NCBI GenBank assembly: GCA_023213395.1
Contig: CM041465.1
Span: forward strand, 160,153,741 to 160,217,740
DNA from: Cycas panzhihuaensis
Taxonomy: Eukaryota > Cycadophyta
DNA: 64,000 nucleotides
Direction of reading: 5' to 3'
The notes under the pieces were generated by a model, which saw only the letters and a program-made list of their open reading frames with translations, did not search any database and had not been told where the DNA came from. A program made the position numbers and the translations under genes. Positions 11,682-23,737 of the stretch are shown one piece after another. How positions within the stretch are numbered: position 1 is the stretch's first letter; each line of letters starts with the position of its first letter.

Positions 11682-12249
11682 TATTGGATATTGTGACAAC
11701 AATATTTTGGGGTTAAAATTTTGGTGTGTTTTTAGTATGGAACACCCCTCGCTAAGAGGGGGTTTGGGGGCGATATCCCCTAACCCAAAAAAATAGCCCT
11801 ATAAACCTTATCAAATTGTAAAGAGAATCAGGGTCATTCGATACAAATACCCTAGATTCTTTGGTTGAGATTTAGGTCTTGGATGTTCCTCTTATGTAGC
11901 CCGTTTTAGGTCTTTTTTTATTATGTTGTAATGTGATGCAATGTACTGTCATGAGGGTGATGACTGGTTGTTATTCCTAAGAGCACTCTACTTCTGAGAT
12001 GTATTATTTCTCCATTCTATAGTAATAAAGATCGTACCTTTCCTGTGTGGATGTTTCCCTAGCACACTGCTAGGGTTTTACCACATTATATCGGGTGCAT
12101 ATGTGATGTTTATCTTATATATTGATGTTGTTGTATTATCTCTGATTTTAGAACTTGCATGTTAAATCTTAGTTTCAATTCCTATGACTAGTTGCAAAAT
12201 AGTTTAGATCTTGTGGTGGTTTAAGGTTTAGGACCTTGTATTCTCAACA
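11682..12249 (+). repeat. copia-1 5' LTR
   Basis: Begins TATTGGATATTGTGACAAC (the canonical TG has become TA) and ends CTCAACA. It aligns without large gaps to the 3' LTR. It would contain the promoter and polyadenylation signals of the element. Confidence 0.93.
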
Positions 12250-12251
12250 AG

Positions 12252-12264
12252 TGGTATCAGAGCC
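12252..12264 (+). promoter_or_regulatory. copia-1 primer-binding site
   Basis: TGGTATCAGAGCC, complementary to the 3' end of initiator methionine tRNA, two bases after the LTR. This is the usual minus-strand primer site of plant copia elements. Confidence 0.95.
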
Positions 12265-12319
12265 ACTTTTGTTTTGCAGCGAGCTTGTGAAGGTTTTGGT
12301 GTCATCTTTTCTATACCAA

Positions 12320-13107
12320 ATGGCAAAACTAGCAGGTGCAAAGTTTGAGGTAGAGAAATTTAATGGCAAAAATAATTTCAAGTTGTGGAAGCTAAAAGCA
12401 TATGATGTTCTTGTATAGTAAGGTTTGTATAAAGCCCTTACAGGAAAATTGAAAAAACCTGCAGGGATGGACGATAATGATTGGGGTGACTTAGACAAAA
12501 AGACACTTAGCATAATATGATTGTGCTTGGAAGATGAAGTCTTATTTAACATCACATGAGAAGAGATAGCAGTAGGATTATGGATCCAGTTGGAAGTCCT
12601 GTATATGACCAAATCAATAACAAATCAAATCTACTTGAAGAGGCAACTATACTCATTATGGATGAAGGAAGGTACAAAATTGTTGACCATTTACATGTTT
12701 TCAATACTCTTATTTGCTAGTTGACTAGTATCAATGTTAAAATTGAGGATGAGGACAAGGCTGTTACCTTGTTATGCTCATTGCCTGAATCCTGGGATAA
12801 TATTATCACCTCAATTAGTTTTATCACTACAGATGTATTAGATTATGATTCTTTTGTGAGTGTTTTGCTAATGGAAGAAGTGCGGAGGAAATCTAGTTTT
12901 GAAACCTCCACACTAGAAGCCATGACAGTAAGGGGTAGAATGTTTAAGAGAGGATAAAACTCTAGGGATACATTGAAGTCCAAATCAAAGAGCAAAAAGA
13001 GTAAACTTAGGTGCTGGCATTGTAATAAGATCAGTCACCTCAAGAAGGATTGTTACAAAAGGAAGGAGTTCCAGAAAAAGGAAGATCCTGCCAAGGAGGC
13101 GAATTAG
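12320..13107 (+). pseudogene. copia-1 Gag region
   Basis: Starts MAKLAGAKFEVEKFNGKNNF, the conserved N-terminus of plant copia Gag, the structural protein of the virus-like particle. A double stop TAGTAA at 12,416-12,421 replaces two adjacent Gln codons expected in the VQQGLYKAL motif. A CCHC zinc knuckle, CWHCNKISHLKKDC (C-x2-C-x4-H-x4-C), is intact at 13,012-13,053 and would bind the element RNA. A stop before the protease (12,955-12,957) and the double stop prevent translation of a full Gag. Confidence 0.88.
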
Positions 13108-13696
13108 GTGGAGTCAAATCAAGGTATGGATAATGATGTCTTGGTCATTTGTAATGTTTCTCATTATCACCATGAATGGTTATTAGATTTAGGTGCTTCG
13201 CACCACATGTCCACATAAGAGTTAATTTTCATCATACCAATCTCTTGATGGTGGTGATGTATTTATGGGAAATGAAGTTTCTTGTAAGACAATGGGCATT
13301 GGTAACATCAGAATTAAGATGTTTGATGGGGTAGTCAAAACATTAACTGAGGTTAGACATGTACCTAATTTAAAAAGGAATCTGATTTCCTTAGGTGAAT
13401 TAGATTCTGGTGGTTTTAAGCATACAAGTCCTAAAGGAGTCCTAAAGGTGTCAAAGGGCACCTTAGTTATTATAAAAGCCTTAAAGAAAGGAAATCTTTA
13501 CATTTTAGTGGGAAGTATAAATGTCATCCAAGCAGCTACAGCATCAAAGACTGCAAAAGATCCAACTCAGTTATGGCATCAGAGACTTGGGCACATGAGT
13601 GAGAAAAGACTTAAGGTGCTAATAAACCATAAGTTACTTCCTAACTTGCAACTTTTAGATTTGGCTTTCTGTAAACATTGTATTTCTGGAAAGTAG
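13108..13696 (+). pseudogene. copia-1 protease and GAG-pre-integrase region
   Basis: WLLDLGASHHMS at about 13,177-13,212 is the protease active site. The catalytic Asp (13,186-13,188) is followed by Leu where D-S/T-G is required, a TCA-to-TTA type change, so activity would be doubtful even without stops. The open frame at 13,265-13,696 then gives LWHQRLGHMSEKRLKVL, the H-x(n)-H half of the integrase zinc-binding domain, and CKHCISGK, the Cys half. Confidence 0.85.
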
Positions 13697-14480
13697 TATA
13701 GACTTAGGTTTAAAGTAGGGAGTCACACTAGTAAAGGTGTTCTAGATTATATACATTCATATGTATGGGGACTAACCCCTAAAATATCTTATGGAGGATC
13801 ATTGTATTATGTCACATTTATAGATGATTACTCCAGGAAGGTATGGGTCTATTTTTTGAAAAGGAAATCTGAAGTTTTCAGTGTGTTTAAGTAGTTCAAG
13901 GCTTTAGTTGAGAATAGTATTGGTAAGACAATCAAATGTTTAAGAACTGATAATGGAGGTGAGTTTAACTCCTTGGAGTTTGAGAACTATTGCAGAGAAG
14001 TTGGGATCGAAAGACATAAGACCACTAGCTATATTCTACAGTAAAATGGCATTGCTAAGCACATGAATAGGACACTCTTAGAAAGAGTAAGAAGCATGCT
14101 AAGTAATGTAAGAGTGGAGCAGGGCTTGTGGGCAGAAGCTATTCAAACAACTTGTTATCTAGTAAATAGGTCACCATCATTTACAATAGATTGTAAGATT
14201 CCTGAAGAGGTATAGATTGCACATCCATGTGATTATTCAAATTTAAAAATTTTTGGTTATGATTCTTATGCCTGGACTAATAAAAGTAAATGTTCAAAGT
14301 TAGACCCAAAATCTAAGAGATATATCTTTGTTGGTTATGGTGATAAGGATGGTGTGAAGGGATACAGGTTGTGGGATCCTACTACCCACAAAATCACCAT
14401 TAACAGAGATGTCATATTTGATGAATCTCCCCTTGTAAAATTATATAGTGTAGAAGCTGAAATGAAACAGGAATAGCAAG
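13697..14480 (+). pseudogene. copia-1 integrase core
   Basis: Shows DYIHSYVWG, FIDDYSRKVWVYFLKRKSE, LRTDNGGEFNS and NRTLLERVRSML in order: the D,D-35-E catalytic core of a copia integrase, which joins element cDNA to the host genome. Stops stand at positions where the family has Gln (after VFK near 13,893 and in the block before NGIA near 14,041) and Trp (after PEEV near 14,213). The catalytic acidic residues themselves remain recognisable. Confidence 0.87.
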
Positions 14481-14689
14481 ATGAACATTAACAGGTCAAG
14501 TTTGAAATGCATCCATCCGTGGAATCAGAAGAGCATGAAGATCTTTCTGAAGATGAATCAACAGTAGATTCATAGGAGTATATGGACACTCCTCTGCCAA
14601 CAGTTAGAAGATCTACATGAGTTAGTCATCCACCTGACAGGTACAACCCTTCTATTTCTATTGCTCTGGTTTTTAATGATGGTGAGCCC

Positions 14690-15530
14690 ACATGTTATCA
14701 GGAAGCAGTAGATGATATCCATGGAGAGAAGTGGATAAAGGATATGCAGGAAGAGATAGATGCTTCGAAGAAAAATAATTCATGGGACTTGGTACAACTT
14801 CCACATGGCAGTAAGATATTAGTTACAGGTGGGTTTTCAAACAGAAAACAGATGTTAATGGAAAGGTTGATAAATACAGGGCAAGACTGATGGCTAAAGG
14901 TTTTACACAAAAAGCAGGTATTGACTTTCATGAGATATTTTCACCAGTTGTCAAACTTATTTTAATTCAAGTGTTGTTAGCATTGGTAGCTTCTCTCGAT
15001 TTAGAGTTGGAGCAGTTAGATGTAAAAATAGCTTTTCTACATGGAGATTTAGATGAGGAGACCTATATAGATCAACCAGAAGGGTTTGTATAAGATGGCA
15101 GGAAAAGACTTATTTGCAGGCTCAGAAAATCATTGTATGGCCTAAAGCAATCACCCAGGTAGTGATACAAAAAGTTTGATACCTTCATGGAGAGCCAAAA
15201 TTTCAAAAGAAGTAAGTATGATGATTGTGTTTAATTTAAATTTATGGATAATGGCATATTCATTATCTTGGTATTATATGTTGATGACATGTTGGTTTTA
15301 AGCAAGAGCATGGAAGAAATAAATAAGCTAAAGGCTCAATTGGCTAGGACTTTTGATATGAAGGATTTAAGAGCTGCAAAACAAATCTTAAGCATAAAGA
15401 TACACAGAGACAGGAAAAATGGTAAGCTATGGTTATCACAATAGAAATATGCGGAGAAGGTGTTAACCAGGTTCGGTATGGTAAATGTGAAACAAATGAG
15501 TATCCCATTGGCTTCCCACTTCAAGATTTC
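14690..15530 (+). pseudogene. copia-1 reverse transcriptase
   Basis: Contains the RT palm in two open stretches. 14,890-15,093 gives AKGFTQKAGIDFHEIFSPVVK and QLDVKIAFLHGDLDEE, and 15,244-15,444 contains the catalytic YVDD motif at about 15,280. A frameshift separates the copia linker (near 14,820-14,890) from the palm, and further stops split the palm. It would copy element RNA into cDNA using the tRNA-iMet primer. Confidence 0.9.
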
Positions 15531-16242
15531 TTCGAATATGAGTCCTAGTAGTAAAGAAGAAAAGGCTTATATATCTCATGTACCTTATGCCAGTGTAATA
15601 GGAAGTTTGATGTATGCCATCGTATATACAAGACTTGATATTTCACATGCAGTCACTGTAGTGAGCAGGTTTATGGCAAATCCAGGAAAGGAACATTAGG
15701 ATGTAGTGAAATGGGTGCTTTGGTATTTGAGAGGCATGAGCAACTACTACATCACCTTTGGAGGTACAGGAAACCAGGTTTGTGGATATATCGATTCAGA
15801 CTTTGCAGGAGATTTAGACAAAAGAAGGTTTACTTCAGGTTATATTTTTACTCTGGTAAATGGTCCAGTTAGTTGGATGTCTAAATTGTAGAGTATAATT
15901 GCACTGTCAACCATGAAAGTTGAATATGTTGCTACAACACATGCTTGTAAAGAAGCAATCTGGTTATAGGGTATATTGGTTGAGCTTGGAAGGAGATAGG
16001 AAAATGTAAAGGTATTTTATAACAGTCAAAGTGCCATTTACTTAGCCAAGAATCCAACTTATCACAGTAAAACAAAGCATATTACTTTGAAGTACCATTT
16101 TGTTAAACAGGTTATGGAAGTAGGTGGAGTGGCATTTAAGAAGATTCACACCAATCAGAATTGTGCTAATATATTCATAAAACCAATACCATTAGAGAAG
16201 TTCAAATGGTGTTTGACTTCTCTTAGCTTGCAGAAAAGATGA
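15530..16242 (+). pseudogene. copia-1 RNase H and C-terminus
   Basis: The frame includes YIDSDFAGDLDKRRFTSGYI, SIIALSTMKVEYVATTHACKEAIW, and then KTKHITLKYHFVKQ through to a terminal stop at 16,240-16,242 (LQKR-stop). This is the copia RNase H domain with its conserved D-S-D and S-T-x-x-E-Y motifs, ending about 50 bp before the 3' LTR as usual. Internal stops at about 15,889 and 15,969 again replace expected Gln codons. Confidence 0.9.
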
Positions 16243-16278
16243 TGAAGGGTCCAGGAAAGGTTCTAGGTAAATTGTTGT

Positions 16279-16290
16279 TAAGGTGGAGAT
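16279..16290 (+). promoter_or_regulatory. copia-1 polypurine tract
   Basis: A purine-rich run (AAGGTGGAGA) immediately precedes the 3' LTR, where the plus-strand primer is expected. Confidence 0.75.
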
Positions 16291-16858
16291 TGTTGGATAT
16301 TATGACAACAATATTTCAGGGTTAAAATTTTAGTATGATTTTGGTGTGGAACGCCTCCCACTAAGAGGGGATTCGGGGGTGATAGCCCTAACCTGATTAA
16401 TTAACCCTATAAACCTTATCAAATTGTAAAGAGAATTAGGGTCATTCGATACAAATACCCTAGATTCTACCGTTGAGATTTAGGTCTTGGATGTTCCTCT
16501 CATGTAGCCCATTTTAGAGCTTTTCTTATTATGTTGTAATGTGATGCAATGTACTGTGATAAGGGCGGTGGATGGTTATTATTCTTTAGAGAACTCTACT
16601 ATTGAGATGTACTGTTTCTCCATTCTATAGCAATAAAGATTAATACCTTTCCTGTGTGGATGTTTCCCTAGCATACTGTTAGGGTTTTACCACATTATAT
16701 CGGGTGCACATGTGATGTTTAGCTTATATATTAATGTTGTTGTATTATCTCTAATTTTAGAACTTGCATGTTAAATCTTAGTTTTGATTCTTGTGACTAG
16801 TTCCAAAACAGTTTAGATCTTATGGTGGTTTAAGGTTTAGGACCTTGTATTCTCAATA
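16291..16858 (+). repeat. copia-1 3' LTR
   Basis: Begins TGTTGGATATTATGACAAC and ends CTCAATA. Same length as the 5' copy, with about 66 substitutions by hand count, most of them transitions. Confidence 0.93.
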
Positions 16859-16894
16859 AATAATTATTGTAGTGCTTTCTGTGCCTATCTTATG

Positions 16895-17203
16895 TTGGAC
16901 TATGGATGGTTTACTTATAAGGAGTCCTCTTCCCAAATCACCTATGAGATTTTGGTATAATGGTAAGTTATAAGTGGTTTCAGAGCCTAGGATCAAGGTT
17001 CAAACCTCACACATATGCTAGATAAAGCCCCTTTCCCTGTTGGGGTCCCCATGCACCCTTGATTTAGGTGGAATTATAACATAGGAGATATGTATTATGA
17101 TAGCCTCCTTATCACAAGGGAGTATTGGACTATGGTTGGTTCACTTACCAAGAAGTCCTCTTCCCAAATCACCCATGGACTTTTGGTGTAATGGCAAGTC
17201 ATA
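16895..17203 (+). repeat. Duplicated 78-bp segment
   Basis: 16,895-16,972 and 17,125-17,203 are two direct copies sharing TTGGACTATGG, CCTCTTCCCAAATCACC and a TTTTGGTRTAATGG block, at roughly 80-85% identity by eye. Each copy ends near a motif resembling a tRNA-derived RNA polymerase III box (GGTTCAAACC follows the first copy at 17,000-17,010), so a SINE-like or tRNA-like origin is possible but unproven. Confidence 0.7.
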
Positions 17204-17514
17204 CCTTAGTGATTTATTGATAGATATTATTCAAATTACTTGGTGACAGCCCTTCACATGACTACTTTAGTCATAGATATATATACTCTCCTCTCATATT
17301 ATAGAAACCTCCTATATATAATATATTAATATGCTACCACTTATATTATACACCTCCATAACTATAATTAACATATCATATATATTACATATAGATCACC
17401 TTCATTTATATATTAATATTTTATACCTTTATATATGGATTAACATATCACTTATATACCACTAACCCATTGACATCTTGTATATTACATCATCAAATCT
17501 CAATACATATTATA

Positions 17515-17683
<169 letters not shown>

Positions 17684-17824
17684 ATATTTAATGGAATGAG
17701 GGCAATGGAAAATCTACTAACTTATATAACATGTCCACCTTATACATCACAAAAATATATAATCTTGTATATTACAAATACATAGACTCACGTAAATACA
17801 TAAAAGCACTTATATTTTGGAAGG

Positions 17825-20357
17825 TGTTTCCCGGCTTCCAGGAATGTATACGGAATCACCGACTCAGGTAAGTGTAGGTATGTCTCTCGCATTATCATTG
17901 CTTTCTTTTACTGGATGTTTGCTTGCGTATCTGCATGTATATGACTTTGTGGGCAACCTTGTAGTCGTCCATACTTATTTTAGCCTATGACGACTATAGC
18001 AGGGGCACACTCCTAGCGAGTGTGGCACCCTGGTGACCACATTACTTCCTCGTGATCCGCCTCCTCGCTCCATGATCCACTAGGTTTGCGCCACCTCCGC
18101 CCGTGTGATGACTCATCATCGTTTGGTCAACTTGCCACCCCACTCGAGCCCTATTTTTGCTCCTTTGGACCCTTTTGTTGGCTTGTTTGCTCCTGGGTAG
18201 GTGTTCTAGCTTTCTATTAGTCTTTTCGGTCATTTGCCCCCAGTCTAGACTGGTTGGTGGGCCCCATTTTTGGCTCTAGGTGCGCACCACTGATTTTTCA
18301 GATCTACAAATTCATGGCCGATCGCCTCAGTCGCTTTTTAACTGTCGTGGCAATTTCGCATTTATTGCGAAACTACCACATGGCTCGCACCTTATTTCTC
18401 TTCCAGCCGCGCCCTAATCGCGCGCTTTAAGGTTTTGCTTGAGTATTTAAGCCCTTTTTGGCTCATTTTCAAGGATTCTTTGGCTCACTTTTGGAATTGC
18501 TCTTAAGGAAACATCATCCTGCCCGATCTTCTCTCATTGCCTACCATCAAGCATCGACCGGCCCCTCCTTGATGCCCTACTCTCCTTTGGGCGTGAGACA
18601 TCCTCCCACCCTCAAACACCTTGGAGAGGGCCCTTTGGAGTGGTTTCTAGTTGATCTTGCCTAGGCCCCGCAAGTGCCCCAAGCAGTGTGTTTCCCATCA
18701 CATCTCAGAGTGTGGTCTCAAACCCGCTTATTGGATCTGGGCTGATTTATCAGCCCCTCTTCACTACTCTTTGGTTGAGGCAAACCCCTTGCCTCTCCTT
18801 TTCAGGTATTCCTTGTTTTGTACTGGTTTTTCTTGTGATATTTGTGCTTAAGTTTGTTTGCTCTTGCTTGTTTCTTAAGAGTTAGTTTTCCTCCCTTTTG
18901 AGGACTGCTATACCACTCTTTCTGTGCTTCTTGCCTGCGTTTGCTGCTCAAAGCAGCGGTGTTGAGGGATGGCATAGGTTTTGGAGAGGAGTTGGGTGGA
19001 TTCCATACCACCTTCCATGCTCCCTAAGCGGCTCTAAGCCCTCCAAAGCCTCCCTCTCACCCCGTGCTGCCCTTGGCTTACAAACAAGGGTTTGAAGGCT
19101 CCCTTTGGTTGCCCAAACCAGCGCTGTCACAAGTTGCAGCGCTGATTTAGGGCTTTTGCTCAGGTTTGGGCATCACCCATAAGTCCCAACCGCTGGTTTT
19201 TGCTTCACCTTTTCTCCCAACACCCGGTTTGCTCCCCATAGCATCCCTTAGCCATGGTGTCCTTGGGCCTCTCCTTGCCCTTTTGTCGCTGCCATTTCTT
19301 GCTCTTGACTTTCTCCTCACTGCCTTGTGGGTCTTGAGGGGAGGTTAGGGCACCATTTGCGGGAGGTAGGCCACTCCGAGGCTTACCCAATCATCTACTT
19401 TCAATTTGGTCTCTTTCTTTTGGTACTTTCGTTGTTGGATTAGCATTAACATATGTATATTCAGATTCTCGTTTATGTTATTTAGGCATATATTGTTAGA
19501 GTTTTGTGTTGCATGTTAGTGTTCTTCCTTCGGGAAGAGAGAGAGAGACTGCTATTGCTTGCAGGTATTTGGGAAGCACAGAGAACATCGCCCGTTGGCC
19601 TCGTTATCGGTAAGCACCTTTGCATGCGTTATGTTTTTATGCTGTTTCATTTATTAGTTGGTGCTTCCTTTCTTTCTTTGGTTCCGCATGTGATTTTCCA
19701 GGGAAGGTAAGGAAGCCCCTCTTTCGTTCGCCGCAACATCTCGCATCCAGTACGTTGCGCAGAGTGGTTGGGTGCTCCTCAAGAAGCCTTCTTCATCATG
19801 CACGCCCTTGATCCAGGTGCACGTTTTGCCCCCCTTTGCTACCTCCTTTCCGCCTTTTGTTTTTCTTGTAGTAATTAGCACATTGAAAGATAAAAGGGGA
19901 AAATTGGTTTGGTACTTATTTGCAATTCGTTTGTCTTATTACATGTATCGTTACCGTTCGTAGGAAAGATTGTAGAAGCCCTCTTCTCCCCTACCTTTCC
20001 TTCTCTCTCCTTAACCACACAAGTGCCTTGCTTCGTGATCACCGTGTACCCGCTAGGTTGTGTAGGCTTACTCCTGCCCTATCTCCATCAGGTCCTCTCT
20101 TCCCTCCTTCTGGCCACCCAAGGGTGGGAGGATCCTACCTCCGTGTCAACCTGTGTTTGCCCCACGCACCTTCACCCCTTGTTCGAGGCGGTGAAGGGTC
20201 ACCTGATAGTAGCCATACTCCATTGCAGATCCCGAACTCGTGCTCGGCACCTGGCGCCTCGTGATAGTTACTCACCTTTTAGGTTCCACCTTCTATCATT
20301 TCACCACTCACTCTCCCCACACCTATCGCTTAGGTAGTTATCCCAGTAGCTGGCCCA
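17825..20357 (+). repeat. Tat-like element 5' LTR
   Basis: Begins TGTTTCCCGGCTTCC and aligns along its length with 29,413-31,989, with many small indels. The 3' boundary is uncertain by about 8 bp. It ends either at 20,350, with a TGGC-starting primer-binding site next, or at 20,357 by alignment to the right copy. A hairpin with arms TTCGCA/TGCGAA lies at about 18,354-18,372. No protein-coding capacity was recognised in it; the short open stretches differ between the two copies. Confidence 0.85.
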
Positions 20358-20525
20358 CCGGTGACCATCTGGGACCGCCAAGAAGGAGCTAGTTTCGCCT
20401 CTCTGCTGGTTTCGCTACTCCTGTGTGATCCTTTTTATACCTTTCTCGATCTCTGCGTTGGGCAGCCCCCAGTGCATGTGTTTTACCGCTCTTTCTCTTT
20501 TCCTAACATCGTCAGTTGACCTTGC

Positions 20526-23061
20526 ATGCGACGTTTTTCTCGTCGTTTGCGCAGTCTACCTCCTTTGTTAGAAGACCCCGAGTATCGCCTTCTTGCCTCG
20601 TCAGATTCTGATCTGACTATGGAGGGATACTCTTCCGATTGGACCTACCACACTTCAACCTTGGAAACCCATGCTTTTCCTTCTGCTATTCCCGGGTCCA
20701 CCTAAGTGGGTGATGACCCCCTTTATTACCCAAATGACCAACACCTTTCAATTAATGCCCATCCTTCTACCCATGATGTGGAAGGATCCGTTCCTCTTGA
20801 GGCTTGCCACGTAGTTGGCGATTCTTATGAGGAACATCCCGAGGAACCTACTTTATTCAAGGTTTCGATCACCTCTTACGAGTATGTAGGGATTCCTCCT
20901 GTTGACGTAGTTGAAGCTCTTAATGAGTATCGTCGCACGGCATGCTTGCAGCCACGCCCTGGATGGCTTGAGGATGCCCTTCGCGGAGGAGCCTCTTCCT
21001 CTTCCGCTCCTCCGCCGCATGCCTCATCCTCATCCACTCTTCCATTGACAACAAATCCCTTCGTGCCTACACGTGCGCCCCACTCGTTTCCCATTTCTAC
21101 AGTGGGGGCACGTGTTGCACCTTCCGTTCCTCATCAAGGTCCTAATGCCTTAGGATCTTCTCACGGTGTGTCTTTCTCTTAATTGAGGGTTAGCATACCC
21201 GCTCCTAATCAAACCAATGTGCCATCCCCTAATGTGGTACATGCTGCTCCTAGTAGGCCTATTGGCCCTACTAGCATCCCAATCACTAGTCATGTGGGAT
21301 CCGCTCCCACGCATCCTCCAACCCAGCACGTTGGTGCTTCCTTCTACGTTCCCCCAGGATATACTTCTCAACCTTGGGGGCAGGGTAGAGGAAGCCATCT
21401 TCCCGTTTATGGGGTGGATCCGCTACACCCATATGGGGTTGCTCCACCTACGGGTGGCCCATATGGGCAAAACCCGGTTCCACATCCCGCTTGCCCGTCT
21501 TCCAATGCAATCCCATCCATTGTGCCTTCGTAAGGGAACCTGACTCCCTTCCAAGGCACCTACCCCCACGCATCTTTTCAGCAAGGGGTGCTTCCTCAAG
21601 GAGGGATGGGTGTCCCACCCCCATCCGCCTCCTTGTATGCTACCTACTTCGACATTCATTGATCCTACTTGCTCGTGCAAGGGCACGCCTTTATGGACTT
21701 TAGGTCAACCCTCTTTCTGTTGAGGCGTTATGAACCAACTTGCCGCCTCATCCTCAAGTTCCTAGATTCGATGGGACTTCGTCGCAAGACCCGGCAGAGC
21801 ATGTCCGTAGTTTTTCTATGGCATGCATCGATTACTAAGCTTACGACCATATTTTGATGAAACTTTTCCCGCGATCCTTGCAGGGTGACGCCCTCAAATG
21901 GTTCTACCTTCTCCCTGCCCACTCAATCCATTCATTCCAGCAATTGGTGGACGAGTTCATCAACTATTTTAATGTAGCCCGTCCATTTGAGAGCGGAATG
22001 AAGTCCCTTCTCTCGCTCAAACAAGGTCACGATGAGATGAATCATGACTTTGTGTGGCGATTCCACGACTTGCTTCACTCCACTAAGGCAACATTGCCTG
22101 AGGAACTGAAGCGAGACCTTTTCGTCAATGCGCTTCGTCCCGAAGTCCACGTAGAAGTCCTCAAGATGGGGGTGACTACATGTGACTCCGCGATTGCCAA
22201 GTGTTTGGCGTTAGAGGCTATTGAGATCCAAGCCGGTCTCAAGAAACCTCTTAAGCCCTCACAGCGCAGTGAGGCACCACCCCCTACCAAAGATACCAAA
22301 CCTTCCCAACCGACTCGGTCTTCCTCTCATCCTACCGAGAGGACCTTAGACCCTCTCACATCAGCTATACGCTCATTCGAGCATACGATGAAGGAGCTCA
22401 AGCTTCAAGGTCCTTCATCCCCTACATCAAATAAACAAGTCCAATAAACCACCCAAGCTCCTCTTCCCAGGAATGGAAACACCCCTCCTCAAGCCGAAAA
22501 AGGTCTGACCCTCCGCTTGAGAAGAAGTGGTGCTCCATTCATGGAGATTGCTTTCACGACGATTCACGTTGTAGGGCCCAGCATCCAAAGGATGCTCCTC
22601 GACGCGATTCTTCCTCCAAACGGGCCTCAAGGCCTAATTTGGATCAACCAGTTCACAAGGATCCATTCCCTAAACATGGGGAACGTGATCGCAACCCCCA
22701 AACTAAGAACAACCGAAACCGAGGGAGATTGCCTGATCCCCGCCCTTCTCGCGACAAAGGGAAGGGTGCTCGAAACTCGTCTTCCTCTTCTCGTTCTCTT
22801 AGCCGCCGCACCCCGTCGCCTTCACGACCCCAGAATAGGGGGAAGAAGGTGATCCAGTTGCTTGAAGCAACTCCTACTTTTGCCCTTACGCGATCTCAAG
22901 GCGCTAAGGAAGCGGCAGGAGCTACTTGTTCTTCCGCCCCTTCCGACCCTCTTCCGGAGACCCTTCCTTCGGAAGTCCCTCTCTTTCCCAAGGCTATTCC
23001 TCAGACGCCTGTGTCGTTACGATTTCCGAAGGGCACTTACCCAACCTACCAGGAGGGGTAA
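20526..23061 (+). pseudogene. Tat-like element Gag
   Basis: Starts MRRFSRRLRSLPPLLEDPEY at 20,526, about 170 bp after the LTR. The same frame runs to 21,533 through in-frame stops at 20,703 and 21,180 with a long Pro/Ser-rich segment. After frameshifts, 21,745-22,447 gives the retrotransposon Gag core: DALKWFYLLPAHSIHSFQQL, FVWRFHDLLH and RDLFVNALRPEVH. Downstream, EKKWCSIHGDCFHDDSRC at about 22,520-22,575 has the C-x3-H and H-x4-C spacing of the zinc-finger-like motif of Tat Gag, followed by a basic Ser/Arg tract. Gag would assemble the particle and bind RNA. Broken by at least three stops and two frameshifts. Confidence 0.82.
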
Positions 23062-23063
23062 GC

Positions 23064-23737
23064 CCTTCTCTATCATGGACAAGCTCCATACGGTCGCTGC
23101 AGGAATGTCCTTGATGGACGTTCTAAGGAGTTGTCCCGAGCAGTGGGCCCTCCTCTTGGAAGCTTTAGGGTCAAGTGATGCGCCTGTCCACACTTTGGGT
23201 GTCGCCCAAGGTAGTGGACCCGCTATTTCCTTTGATCCTAAGGATCTTCCCCCCGCCGGTGAAAGGGAACGTCAGTGGAACTTCCCATTCACCATCACGA
23301 TCGATACGCCTGATTGTACTCTTCGAAGGACTGTTGTCGACAATGGTTCTTCTGTCAATACCATGCCCTTGCGTGTCATGCAAGAGCTTGGTATCTCTGC
23401 CTTGGAACCCGTTCCCTTGCGATGCCAAGGTTATGATGGTAGCGAGAAGACCCCTCTGGGATCTGTCACGATTCTGCTCACCCTTGAGGGCAAGACCGTT
23501 CTTGCCAATGTTGTAGTCCTCGACGTTGATGTGGATTACAACCTCCTTTTAGGTCATCCATGGCTTGACCAAATGGGAGCCGTGTGCTCGACTCTTTGGG
23601 GGCAACTTAAATTCGTCCATGATGGACAAATGAGAGTGATTCCCCGCGAACGCCCTTTTACCAAACAAACTTGTTTCTACTCGCAGAAACCAAGGTTCAT
23701 CTACTCATGCCTTGGCTTGCTCTATTGGTATACCTAA
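23064..23737 (+). pseudogene. Tat-like element protease
   Basis: The frame open at 22,862-23,737 contains RRTVVDNGSSVNTMPLRVMQ at about 23,325-23,385, the active site of a retroviral-type protease in the V-D-N-G-S-S form seen in Tat elements, and NLLLGHPWLDQMGA near 23,540-23,580, the second conserved block (LLGRPWL in relatives). The catalytic Asp is present. This is the best preserved domain of the element, but its frame is shifted relative to Gag and it lacks a start of its own. Confidence 0.85.

Larger units (their letters stand above)
11682..16858 (+). mobile_element. Complete but inactive Ty1/copia element (copia-1)
   Basis: Two 568-bp LTRs (11,682-12,249 and 16,291-16,858) bracket an internal region with gag, protease, integrase, RT and RNase H in the Ty1/copia order. 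The element is flanked by the 5-bp duplication AATAA (11,677-11,681 and 16,859-16,863), which fixes both ends. A tRNA-iMet primer-binding site follows the 5' LTR and a purine-rich tract precedes the 3' LTR. The two LTRs differ at about 66 positions by hand count (11-12%), so the insertion is old. The open frame is broken by many single-base stops. Confidence 0.95.

Noticed and set aside
12252-12264. Possible tRNA gene, also at 50,054 and 39,092
   Set aside because: These are primer-binding sites matching the 3' end of tRNA-iMet. No cloverleaf surrounds them.
18458-20337. Many 60-140 codon open frames in the Tat-like LTRs
   Set aside because: The frames are not preserved between the two LTR copies and show no domain. 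GC-rich LTR sequence gives long chance frames.
19909-20337. 142-codon open frame near the end of the 5' LTR
   Set aside because: The matching region of the 3' LTR (about 31,550-31,960) is interrupted and shifted, so it is not a conserved protein.
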